From the NCBI GenBank assembly GCA_038496675.1, contig CM076660.1, forward strand, positions 2,974,214 to 3,038,213: a stretch of 64,000 nucleotides of DNA. The letters are read 5' to 3'. This document shows positions 1 through 10,415 of this stretch, piece after piece (within the stretch, counting starts at the first letter, position 1; each line of letters begins with the position of its first letter). Position numbers and translations under genes: made by a program. A model generated the notes under the pieces. The model did not search any database and had not been told where the DNA came from. It worked only from the letters and a program-made list of their open reading frames with translations. The DNA is from Rachycentron canadum. Its lineage: Eukaryota > Chordata > Actinopteri > Carangiformes > Rachycentridae.

Positions 1-797
1 CAACACTGTCTGCATCTTGAATCATCCCATTTTTCCATCATTTACATGCAACTAATGGCATCTGCATCCATCGCTAGGAGGCTTCTTATCCATTCAAGAC
101 CTCTCTCGTATCATAACAGATCATGGAAATATGCTCCACAGAAATGAAAATGCTCCTCCTGCAGCCAGCAGGTTATGGCAAAGACACTTTGTCCCCACAG
201 CTCTTCATTTTGATGCAAATGTGAAGCAGCCTTGCAGGTTCGGAAGGAGGAGGAGGAGGAGGAGGAGGAGGTGGTGGATGGGGGGGGGGGATGGGGACCA
301 GGGGAAATGCAATTGAGGGATCTCTTTGTGAGGCCCGACGCAATTCCCAAATGTTCTCAGGGTTGAAAACAAAAACAGCATGGGTGCTCCACCGGCCACG
401 TTGGCCCCTTCAATAGATTCACCTTCTGCCACACAAAAGCACTGAGGGCTTTCACGCCAAACTGTGCCTCCAGAATATTCCACTCCTCAAACTGGGAATT
501 TAAGAAGCCAAGAACTGCAGCTACGATGAATCCAGCGCTGAACAACTCCCTGGTTGTATTATTAGACTTTAAAGTGGAGTGATGAAGGGAGTCACCCTGT
601 CAGTCAGAGAGAACTAACGCCCACTGGGAGATCTCTGGCTGGCTCCTGTGTCTGTGTGAAGCCAGTGTACATGGTGGCATGTGGCTGGGATTAAGAAATT
701 TCACTGTGGATTAAAATCTTTCCAACGCCTCCATGGCCACTTGCTAAAAGAAAAGGAGTCTGAGGTTCCAGGAGAGGTCCAGTGAGCGTCTGGGTCC
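1..797. other. kcnj1 upstream flank and 5' UTR
   Basis: No coding exon is recognisable here. The stretch holds a GGA microsatellite with a poly-G run (about 244-296). Open frames on both strands here are short and driven by that repeat. The last 100-200 bases before 798 probably include kcnj1 5' UTR, because an in-frame ATG and a consensus splice donor follow. I see no clear TATA box or transcription start. Confidence 0.5.
244..296. repeat. GGA microsatellite with poly-G run
   Basis: About ten GGA/AGG units are followed by GTGGTGGAT and a ten-base G run. It makes poly-Arg and poly-Ser frames on the two strands that are not genes. Confidence 0.9.
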
Positions 798-814
798 ATG
801 GTCTCAGTTAGCAG
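798..814 (+). CDS. kcnj1: kcnj1 coding exon 1 (short N-terminal extension)
   Basis: A 17-nt coding exon is proposed: ATG at 798, then codons for V-S-V-S and two bases of the next codon. It ends in the full donor consensus CAG|GTATGT at 814/815. Joined to the acceptor at 2643/2644 it reads MVSVSSSR and continues in frame into MFQLLRG. This parallels mammalian ROMK1, where a 5' exon adds a short N-terminal extension before the common MFKHLRR start. The Kozak context is weak at -3 but has G at +4. The splice joint is inferred from phase and consensus and is not shown by a transcript. If the exon is non-coding, translation would start at 2651. Confidence 0.55.
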
Positions 815-2643
815 GTATGTTCAAACACAACTTTTCTTTCTTTATTTCTACTGATGGTGTAAAACTTTGCTTTTTACACGACTTTGAGTGTCTTTTAAAG
901 TTTTGAGACACCTTTCTATTCAGTTTTACAGCAAAGACGAGTCTCATACCTCATCCAAACAGTTTTGTTTCTACCCAAGAATAAGGATGAAAGCTGCTAA
1001 AACGTTTAATATAATCGAGAGATTGCACACAATCGTCATGTTTTGTTTGTATGTAGGTAATGAAGATTTGCGTCCGTTCATTTAGTGCGTTAATTTAACT
1101 TAAGTGTGATCAGAAATCAGAAGAGTAGTTGACAAAAGACATAAAATAAGTGATCAATAAGATTCTTAATGTGTGTTTGCCTCCATTTAAAAAAGTTAGA
1201 GTCAATTTCTTTTTTTTTCAAAACAAGCCAATTTCTTAAATCTCTGTCCTGAATCTAATGGGCAGCTGTTATGTAACACTAAGAGTGGACCACGTGGTAC
1301 AACCGCACAATACACACAGGTATAATAACTTCTCTCAAATATCATGCTACATTTATCTGCCTATATTGTACTTGTTGTGCGTCTGTACTAAACAAACACA
1401 CTTCTTTTGTAACGGTTAATATGGAAAATTAGATGTCAGTGATTCACTGTTTGTTTATTTGCACAAACGACTAATCTCGTCTGTGAAATGGACGTTATTG
1501 AAGCCAGCCATCACTCGAACACACAAAAGTCTCTGGCCGTTGCTATTTTTGTGCACAAGAAAACAAACAACAGAAACATCAGAAACACTGAAGTGCTAAA
1601 CTGCAGAACGTCTCATCAAATGTTAACGCACCTGTTCCCTGTGTGATACTGTCCTAACGTATTGGGGTGAAGGTTGAGTTCAGGTTAAAAGATCAACCTG
1701 GTGATATTTTATATTTTTCCCAGTTTTAAAATGACCAAAACCAAAACTTATATTGATCCATCTGTCTGTGGCTTTCAGCCTCAGGCCCATTACTTCCTAC
1801 TGAAGGTGTAATATATTATTACTATTATTACTTGGACAGAAATATATAGTGCATTTGTTTGGGGACTATTTCTACTATGCTGTGGATTAATACAGATTTT
1901 GTGTATTTGTAGCAGCAAGAGGGTGAATGTGGAATTAACTCAAAATAAACAACGGTGCCCATGTTCATGTTAATAAAGGAACATGTCACACAGAGTAAAT
2001 GTTTGGCTCATTGATGTTTTTTGGAAACAATGGAGACACTAGTTCTTGGTTTGATCAATTCATTGGTCTTTTTATTTTTGGACATAAATCCGAATCAAAT
2101 TAAGAATCTGGTTTCATTGCCCATAAACATACAAGGAATTTTGTGTCGGTGTTTTGAAAAAGCAAAAATAATTGAGATAAAATAAGATAAAATAAGGAAG
2201 TACTGAAGGTGACTTAGATATAAAAAGAAAACTTAATAATAAAGTAATAATATAACTTAATTAAATATAGTATAATGTACATTATGTATTAATATGTACA
2301 TTAATATCAATATGTACTTAAATAGAAACAATATAGAATAACCAGACTTAAAGGTTTGGGGACACAAATCAAAAAGGGAACTAGACCAAGTCACCACAAA
2401 TTCCTCTGTGACCATTAAAGTGAATTTACTTCATTAACTTTAATAATAACCACACAGAACCTTTGAAGGCTCAACCAGCTGCTCTCTTCTTCTTCCTTTT
2501 TATCTAAGCCAAGCGTTTAAAGATAGAGCTGGTTCAGATTGTGAAGCCCTGTGGGTTAAATTTGTGATTAAATTAGACTTAAATTTCTGCTCAGATTATT
2601 GTGGATATAGTTTCGCCTTAATCTTGGCGTTTGTTCCCTGCAG
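815..2643 (+). other. kcnj1: kcnj1 intron 1
   Basis: An AT-rich intron of about 1.8 kb runs from donor GTATGT to acceptor TTGTTCCCTGCAG. It contains A/T-rich low-complexity sequence around 2160-2340. I see no other exon in it. Confidence 0.55.
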
Positions 2644-2650
2644 CTCCAGG

Positions 2651-3781
2651 ATGTTCCAGCTGCTCCGGGGTCACATGACGCCAGCTGGACACCGAAGTTG
2701 TAAAACCCGCCTGGTCACCAAAGACGGGCGCTGCAACATTGAGTTTGGCAACATCGAATACAGTAACCACTTTGCGTACCTGGTGGACTTCTGGACCACC
2801 TTCGTGGAAATCCGCTGGCGCTTCGTTCTCATCCTGTTTGTGGCTTCGTTCACGGGCAGCTGGTTTATTTTCAGCCTCCTGTGGTACTGGATCGCGAAGA
2901 GCAACGGGGATCTGCCGGGGCAGAACCGTACAGATGGACACATCCAGTGTATAGACAATGTTAACGGCCTCACGACGGCGTTCCTCTACTCCTTAGAGAC
3001 CCAAACCACCATTGGGTACGGTGGCAGGGCGCTGACTGGACACTGTGCTGGCACAGTGGCTCTAATTATCATCCAGTCTCTAATCGGAGTCTTCATCAAC
3101 TGTTTCATGTGTGGCGTCATCTTGGCCAAGATCTCCTTACCCAAAAAAAGGGCAAAGACCGTCACCTTCAGCAACACAGCTGTCATCTGTTTGAAGAAAG
3201 GCAGTTTGTGTCTCCTGATCAGAGTTGCCAACCTTAGAAAGACCTTGCTGATTGGCAGCCAGATCTACGGCAAGCTGCTTAGGACAACGACCACGCCAGA
3301 TGGAGAAACCATCATTCTGGACCAGGTGGACATCGACTTCATGGTTGACGCCGGGAAGGATAACTTGTTTTTTGTTTGCCCTCTGACCCTCTACCACGTG
3401 ATTGACAGGTCGAGCCCCTTCTACGAGCTGTCAGCGGACACCCTCCCCCAGCAGGACTTTGAGTTGGTGGTCTTTTTGGACGGGACAGCCGAGTCCACCA
3501 GTTCCTCCTGTCAGGTCCGAACTTCCTACATCCCGCAGGAGATTCAGTGGGGATACAGTTTTCTGCCCATCGTCTCCCGCACTAAGACCGGAAAGTATCG
3601 CGTGGACTTCACTAACTTTTCGAAAAGCGTCCGGGTCACCACGCCACACTGCATCCACTGCTACGAGACCGACACAGACCAGAGGAACCACAACGGCCAC
3701 AACCAGCAGAAGACTGGGATCGACAACCTGGGCTTCCAGGTGATTGACATTCACGATTTTGTGGACATCACTAAAATGTGA
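2651..3781 (+). CDS. kcnj1: Inward-rectifier K+ channel Kir1.1 (ROMK), main exon
   Basis: This exon encodes 376 residues, or 384 with the short first exon; human ROMK2 is 372. It is a plasma-membrane inwardly rectifying K+ channel that works as a tetramer in ion-transporting epithelia. Numbered from MFQLL: TM1 about 57-82, an extracellular loop with sequon NRT at 92-94 (as in ROMK), pore helix about 108-118, filter TIGYG 120-124, TM2 about 134-160, then a long cytoplasmic Kir domain. C100 and C132 match the conserved Kir extracellular disulfide pair. N150 in TM2 matches ROMK N171, which gives weak rectification. Stretches such as GKLLRTTTTPDGETIILDQ and QQDFELVVFLDGT are near-identical to ROMK. 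The residue matching ROMK pH-gating Lys80 is V59. The acceptor at 2642-2643 lies just upstream of the ATG. Sub-family (Kir1.1 rather than Kir4.x) is confident; which teleost kcnj1 paralogue it is cannot be told. Confidence 0.95.
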   Translation: MFQLLRGHMTPAGHRSCKTRLVTKDGRCNIEFGNIEYSNHFAYLVDFWTTFVEIRWRFVLILFVASFTGSWFIFSLLWYWIAKSNGDLPGQNRTDGHIQCIDNVNGLTTAFLYSLETQTTIGYGGRALTGHCAGTVALIIIQSLIGVFINCFMCGVILAKISLPKKRAKTVTFSNTAVICLKKGSLCLLIRVANLRKTLLIGSQIYGKLLRTTTTPDGETIILDQVDIDFMVDAGKDNLFFVCPLTLYHVIDRSSPFYELSADTLPQQDFELVVFLDGTAESTSSSCQVRTSYIPQEIQWGYSFLPIVSRTKTGKYRVDFTNFSKSVRVTTPHCIHCYETDTDQRNHNGHNQQKTGIDNLGFQVIDIHDFVDITKM

Positions 3782-4443
3782 ATGAGCTGGATAATGAACT
3801 TGTTCTCAGCCGTAAAGTGGAACATGATGTGGAGCATCTAGTATGAAATGCAACACATTTGTTATTTCCCTTTAGAGGAGTTAGTCAGACTGTCAGGTGT
3901 CTGATGAAGACATATCTGCTCACACTGCCTCTTCCAGGAAACATCTGAGTAACTGTCAACTCTTTTGCCTTGAGCAGCAGAAACATTCATAGTTGTGAAA
4001 ATGGATAAAATTAAGACATGGGCGAGAGCTAAGCTGCTCATTTCAATCAAAGCGTCTTTGGGACTTGTGACTTTGTCTAGGTAATGTGTGGGAGCCGGAG
4101 GAAGAAAATGAAAGGGGTAAAATACTGGATGGCACAGTGGGTACTTCTTGAGGAGATTAAGGCCTGAGCCTGTTATAATGAAAAACTGCTATAAAGGCCG
4201 GGGGAGGACTAAAAAAGTAGGACAGGCCTTTTGAGTTTTCTCATTATTCCTACTAATTTGCTAACTTTATGCTGTTTTTTTTTGTTTTTTTTTTTGTCAT
4301 GTTGACACATCGTGTGTGCCTTGATAATTAGGAAACTGTGAATGTAGCTGCTAAATGATTTTAATTATGACCAATCTACAATTTGTAGATCATAACGTGT
4401 AACACTGAAACTTGTACTCAGGGAAAATAACATCTCTAGTTGG

Positions 4444-4449
4444 AATAAA
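4444..4449 (+). promoter_or_regulatory. kcnj1: Candidate polyadenylation signal of kcnj1
   Basis: This AATAAA lies 663 nt after the stop codon and is the first clear canonical hexamer on this strand downstream of kcnj1. A T-rich run follows. A variant signal nearer the stop cannot be excluded. Confidence 0.4.
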
Positions 4450-5013
4450 CCTTTTTTTTTTTTTCTAAATGAATCGGCTTGATGTTGTTTCTTTGCAGGT
4501 TTTAAATTTATTTTGCATTGTTGCTTTGAATTTTGATTCATGGCGCCACTCCACCACATTTCAGCGTGAAACACCTCATGTCACTATTTTATTTGACATT
4601 TCTAGGTTCTAGATATTTTAAAGAGTAAGATTTTATATACAGGAAGATAAAACAAGCTAAGATGAGATGTTGCTCTCACGCAGATGCACATTGTAGATCA
4701 ATATATCTAATAAGTAAAACACATACGGTGGCCACTTTATCAGTTACAATACAAATCTATTTAAATTCAATACAACTGTTCTGCCACAAATTCTACTTGT
4801 TGTTTTTGGCGACATCCAGGGTGATAATGTTTCAACTTACTGTTTGTTTAATATTCATAAATTCATAAAAGAAAAGTTTTATTTGTATAGTTTCAAATTG
4901 CAACAGAAATAGATATAGAGCAGGTCTAGACCTGGAGAAAAGACAAAGCAATAATAGATTTTAACAGGACAAAGATAAGCACAGTTCATACTTTATTTGT
5001 GTAGGTATATAGA

Positions 5014-5078
5014 GCCTATATTAAATACCCTTCTCCTGCCTTTTAAGAGATATTGTGAATTGGAAAATAGTGATGTAA
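5014..5078 (+). repeat. 65-bp element, one arm of a distant inverted pair
   Basis: The reverse complement of this 65-bp stretch recurs at 20030-20094 with about one mismatch by eye. Similarity stops sharply at both ends. It is probably a piece of a dispersed element, or else a conserved non-coding element. Confidence 0.75.
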
Positions 5079-6329
5079 CACTTTATATAATATCTTTATG
5101 ATATTAAGGTGTGTAAATAATAAGAGTAGATTATTGATAACGACAAAATTACATTGACTTTTCTGTTTAATTTTGCTTTTCCTTTAATTTGTCATCATCT
5201 GTATATTAATCATCATATATAGTAACTGAGTGTATTGACAAAAATTGGCAAAAATGAAGTGAGGTGGCAATGAAAATAAAAATCCTGTACTAGAATAAAA
5301 TGCTGCTTACACATAAATGGATTCATAAAAATAATTAAACAATTTACAAAAACACATTTTACGTTTTGTTGGTGACACTTTTATTTGAGAAGCACATTCA
5401 AAGCCTCTTAGTTGTAATGAAATACTTTTACATTGTGGGGTTGCTACATTTATTTATGTAAAGGATCAGTGTTACTGCTTTCATCTGTCGCCCACGATGA
5501 ATTTCAATTTTGTTGCTATTGTCAAAAGTAATCACACATCAAGAGCAAAGGAAGGGGAGAAAATAATAATCTGTGGAAAATAGACGGTCCACTGTGATCG
5601 TCACGATGGCGGAAAAACGTCTGTAATTCATTAACTCATTCATTACGAGGTGAGTCAGCACTTTGACTTTGTTTGATGTTATTAAACTGGACAGTGATGT
5701 GGTTTCACGTGCAGAACAGAGCCGATGTCGCCACAGACCTAAATAAATCACTGCATGTCTACATTCGTGGCCAAGATGCCTCCAACAGAGGCTGTGTTGT
5801 TCTCACTGTGAGGCAAAAGGTGAACTAAGAGGTACTGAGGTCAGGTTAAAGGCGCATTAAGAGATTTTCTAATGCAAATACACTGTAGACATTGTTAGTA
5901 GGTAAACAGAGCGCTGCCCTTCACACTGACGTTATGATGATATGATCAGACGTGTGGTTTCGTGTTCAGACCCAATGGTTTTCCAACCAGATGGCAGCTC
6001 TGTTGAGATTTGCAGCCTTTCAGATTAAAAGCACTGTTAAATTGGTCGTGTTACACATGGGAAGGTGTTGTTTAGATGTGCCGTGAAGAAATGATCAGAG
6101 GAAATGAAAGTAGGCTGCACGTTTTTCCAACTATTTAGATGTTGTTGTGTTACGATGTTTCCGTCGTGAGTTTTAATAAAGTATGAAAGAGCTCATCCTG
6201 TTTGTAGCAGCCGATAATCCAATACTCAGGAAATTATGTTAGTACTGTAATTCAGTTATTTTGATGTACTTATACTTTACTTGAGTATTTCCATTTTCTA
6301 CTACACAAATCCAAATATTGTACTTTTTT

Positions 6330-6560
6330 TACTTCATCATTTTTCAAATGATGGTCCCATTTAGAAGAAAATAGACCATAAAGCAGGGGATGAGTTGGGG
6401 GCGTGGCTACATTGTGACTGACATACTGTACCACCCAATCAGGATAGAGTATAGAGCAGGTCAGATCCACCCCTCACTCCTCCTCAGAGCCACCTTCTCC
6501 TCTAAAACCTTCTTTTCTTTAAAAAAAAACCAAAAAAAAACAAGATGGCCAAACCAAATC
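6330..6560 (+). repeat. Percomorph dispersed repeat, partial copy
   Basis: The stretch runs from AAATGATGGTCCCATTTAGA through AAAATAGACCATAAAGCAGG and GGGGGCGTGGCTAC to CAAGATGGCCAAA. The same family occurs at 11640-11925 (inverted) and 57262-57640. This copy keeps only the downstream half. Confidence 0.7.
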
Positions 6561-9500
6561 ACAAACCAATAGGTGATGCAATGATGGGCTGACACTTGAG
6601 TTCAGACTGTTTGTTGTGATGGGGACACTTAACTAATTTATTAACAACTTTTTTCACATATTGTCGTGCCTTTGTATAATGTAGTTAAAACAAGCTGAAA
6701 ACGAAAATGCAGGTAATAACATGTTAATGCGTGAAATCGGTACTTTTACCTTTTTACATAGCTGTATATCTACGGTTACCACAGCTGGTTACTATATTCA
6801 GTATTAGAGAGAAGAAAAGTATTCAGTTCGAGCCAGCAGGGACTCATCATGATGATTCAGCCTTGTATCATGTAAACACAACCCCCCTGCTTGTTACGCA
6901 CCACAATTCCTGTATCTCCACGATTACATAAAGGCAGTAAACAAGTGCCATAAAAGCTCTGAAAAAACGGTGACAGCTGACCTGTCCACCAGAGAGCATC
7001 AGAGCGCTACTATAAATTAGCATGATTTACATAAAAATATTATAATAAACAATTAATTCTGCAATAGAGATGTTTTTTCAAACTGTCCCAGTTCTGCCAA
7101 CAGTCTCTCTTTCATATGCACAGGCATGTTTGAAAAGGTTCAGCCTACAAACTTTTGATGTTCCCACTTTTCCCCAGTGCCCCGCAGTTTACTGACGACA
7201 GCCGACAGCAGCAAACAAAACAGCCCCTGATAAAAACCATCTCCTGCATCATGTTGGAGTGATGGACCTTGTTATTGAGCAGCAGCGCGTCTCTGAGGCT
7301 GTTCTAGCAGCGAGTCAGGTTGTTCATTTAAGACTGGCTCGAACATTTTTGTCAGTGAGGCAGAGACTTCTGAAATGGCTTTCATCCCATTTGGATTTAC
7401 ATAGGGCGAGTTAACTGGGCTTCATCTGCATAACAATGAACAGAAGTGTTGAGAGGGATTGGCACAGTGAGTCTGAAGCAGCCGAAAAGAAAAAAAATAT
7501 ATATAAACCAAACGGAGATGAGAGGACTGAGTGGAAGATACAGCAGCATTTGTTAATCTGACAGAGCCAAGGGCTGGTAGACTGATACAATCACACTTTA
7601 TCCCCCTTGTGATGAAGACAGGGTAAATATACTCTCCAGACTGTAAGTATTTGGACAGTTACACATTTTTTCAGGCTCTGCACTTCAGCACATTCAGTTT
7701 GAAATAAAATACAATACAGAAAGAGCAGGCAGGGAGGACCTTTAATAGAGCAAATGAAGATCAGGCTTATAGACAGATGGATGGATAAATATATAGACAC
7801 ACACCTGCCCCTTTGGCCTCTTTTCTGTTTCTTGTTCATTTTAGCTCCAGAAAAAGTAACTACATGGTCACCATATCCTATTGTTAGTACATTTTTGGTA
7901 AATTAACCCTTAATTATGATGCAGAAAAAAGATTTTGCCCAATCAGGGGCCTTGACATTAATTGTGAGACGACAATTTTGGTGAAAACATAAATTGATAT
8001 AGTGTAAATATAAAATGTTTTTTTCTCCGTATTAAATCTTGTCACTGTTATAAACCAATGAGAGGAACTGGGTGCATAGTAAATGATAAACTTCACGCTC
8101 TCACTCTGATTGTGCTCTGAAAGGTTATATTCACGGAAAAAACTGAAGCATCAAAGTGGAAGAATTAGAAGAAAAGACAGACGGTGAATCAGAAACGATC
8201 TATTCAAATAAACACACTGGTGAATTCTGCTTTCAGTTCAATCCTGAATGTTCATTTACATTAAAATAAAAAATAAGTGTATGAGAACATATAATATTGA
8301 TAGATTTAGTTTATTATTCTAGCAAATAATTAAAAAAAAAACTGCTGCCTATTGTCACTCAAACCTAATTATTTTTCATCATAACATATTTTGTTATGAA
8401 TCCACCAGAGGAAAAATTACAATCATCTGAAAAGACAACAAACGTCAACACGTCTTAACTTCAGCTCAGGACAAACTGGAAGACAAGTTCAGTCAGTGAC
8501 AGATGTATTTTATTGACAACTGGATCCACATGGGAGGCAAATGGAAGTTATTTCACGTGTAAACATGTTGTTTAAGGTCACTTGGATGTTGGCGTATTGG
8601 CAGGACACGTGAAGCAAGAGGAGATGTGATTCCACTGAGAGTCCTCTTCAATAATATGTCGCATCAGTAGATTGTTTATATACAGCTGAGCATGCAGTCG
8701 AACTTTCCCAGCAGCCTCCATTTAACCTGCTAAACTAATTAATTAGAGTCAAAACATATCGACGACAGAATCTTACAGAATAACATTGACTGAAATCACA
8801 GTGTTCAGATCGATCAACAGAGGCCTCTTGGATAAACAGTGATTATGTCCTGAGAAATAAACTGTATATCACACCATCAAGAAACACAAGATACGGCCCA
8901 GTGAATGAATGAGACCAGGGTCAGTAATGACGCCAACACTCACAGTGTCGACTGACAGAAAGCTACTAACGTTATCCAAAGTTAGTAAGTTAATATATTT
9001 AGTTTTTAATGCTGAAGTTCTGAATTATCAAAGCTTTTACAGTTCATCCTCAGGGGAGAATGACCCTGGCTGTGCACCAGCACTTGGTGGTTTATAAAGT
9101 AATTTATTATAAAGTGTTTTCTACAAAGGCATTCTTGTTTTCAGTAGCATCGCGTAAAGAACTGAAATGACTCTCGGTTTTCTAATATATTAAGTAGGAA
9201 CTCCCATTTTCTGATTTCTATTCAGGCTAAAAATATCTATATACACCCGTAAGATGAAGCTACCAGTCACATGATATTTTAGGGCTGAGGGAAGAAACAT
9301 CATGTGAACAACTCGCACTGAGAAACGACTATTACAGGATCTGCCGCTGTGAGGTAACGGCAATAACCACCGAGCAAACTGTGCAGCCTTTTAATTAACT
9401 ATTAGATGATTAATTAATTAATCAGCACAGCTAATGGAGCCACCTTTCATTTAGGGCCTATTCATGCTGTAATTACCGCTGCGTTTTCATTTTCAGCAGC

Positions 9501-9911
9501 TCACCCGCCACCTTCAGCTCCGTCTGCCTGCTCAAAACTCTCCTACACTGAGCTGCCACATTTGACTGTGTACTGTTAAATGTTATGCACTGTTACAGTG
9601 GAGCAGCTACTAGATTTCAGCTCCACACCTCTGAGATGACCTGTCAGGGAAGATACTGTGCAGTATCAGAGCCGGAGACACTTTTTTGGCAGACGCACAC
9701 AGTGTTGTCGCCCTTTGGCTAAAGCTTTGGCAAAGAGCTGCTTATTTACGCCTCTGACTGAAACAGAGCAACATTAGCTTTCACTCTAAATCACGGTGTT
9801 TCTGTCAGCTGGAAAAACACAACTTTCCTTTCAGTTTCAACACATCTGGCTCTGATGCTGCAGATGTGACAATGAGAGATTTTGAAATTTTGCAATCCTC
9901 AGGATTTCAGA

Positions 9912-10255
9912 TTCTCTGTGGCGCAGTGGTCAACACTGTTGCCTCACAGTGAGAAGGCTCTGGGTTTGAACCCGTGGAGTTTGCATGTTCTCCCTGTGCC
10001 TTTGTGGGTTCCCTCCAGGTTCTCCAGCTTCCTCCCACAGTCCAAAGTCACGCACACTGGGTTAATTGGTGACTCTAAGTTGCCCGTAGCTGTGAATGAC
10101 TGCTCGTTTGCCCTGTGTTAGACTGGTGACCCCTCCAGGATGTACCCCATCCTCACTCAGTGTCAGCTGGGACTGCCCCCCCCCCACCCCCCACAGACAC
10201 ACCACCAACCCCCCCGCACAGATAAGTGCGACAGATAATGGAAGGATGGATGGAA
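9912..10255 (+). repeat. tRNA-derived SINE-like element
   Basis: An A-box-like TGGCGCAGTGG lies at 9919-9929 and a B-box-like GGTTTGAACCC at 9963-9973, the arrangement of a Pol III promoter. The body (GTTTGCATGTTCTCCCTGTG, CCTCCCACAGTCCAAAGTCA, ATTGGTGACTCTAAGTTGCC) is wording I recognise from a very abundant fish repeat. It ends near GGATGGATGG after a C-rich run. I do not assign a Repbase name. Confidence 0.65.
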
Positions 10256-10352
10256 AACCTTTGTCTTGCTAAATCGTCTGAGAAAAAATGTTGCACAACC
10301 CCCTTTACACTATTGTTCTTGAAATTGTGTCTCCACTCACAATAGATTCAAC

Positions 10353-10367
10353 CCACACACACACACA

Positions 10368-10412
<45 letters not shown>
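10353..10412. repeat. AC dinucleotide microsatellite
   Basis: About 30 AC units with a single G interruption near the left end. Confidence 0.95.

Positions 10413-10415
<3 letters not shown>

Larger units (their letters stand above)
3782..9910. other. kcnj1 3' UTR and intergenic DNA
   Basis: An AT-rich stretch begins with the kcnj1 3' UTR. It holds one member of a 65-bp inverted pair (5014-5078) and a dispersed repeat fragment (about 6330-6560). Open frames are all short and resemble no family I know. Confidence 0.6.

Noticed and set aside
2618..3754. Several antisense and alternative-frame ORFs over kcnj1
   Set aside because: Shadows of the strongly conserved Kir1.1 frame.
9912..10255. A functional tRNA gene at the A-box/B-box pair
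   Set aside because: The boxes sit in a SINE-like body. No cloverleaf with acceptor stem can be formed by eye.
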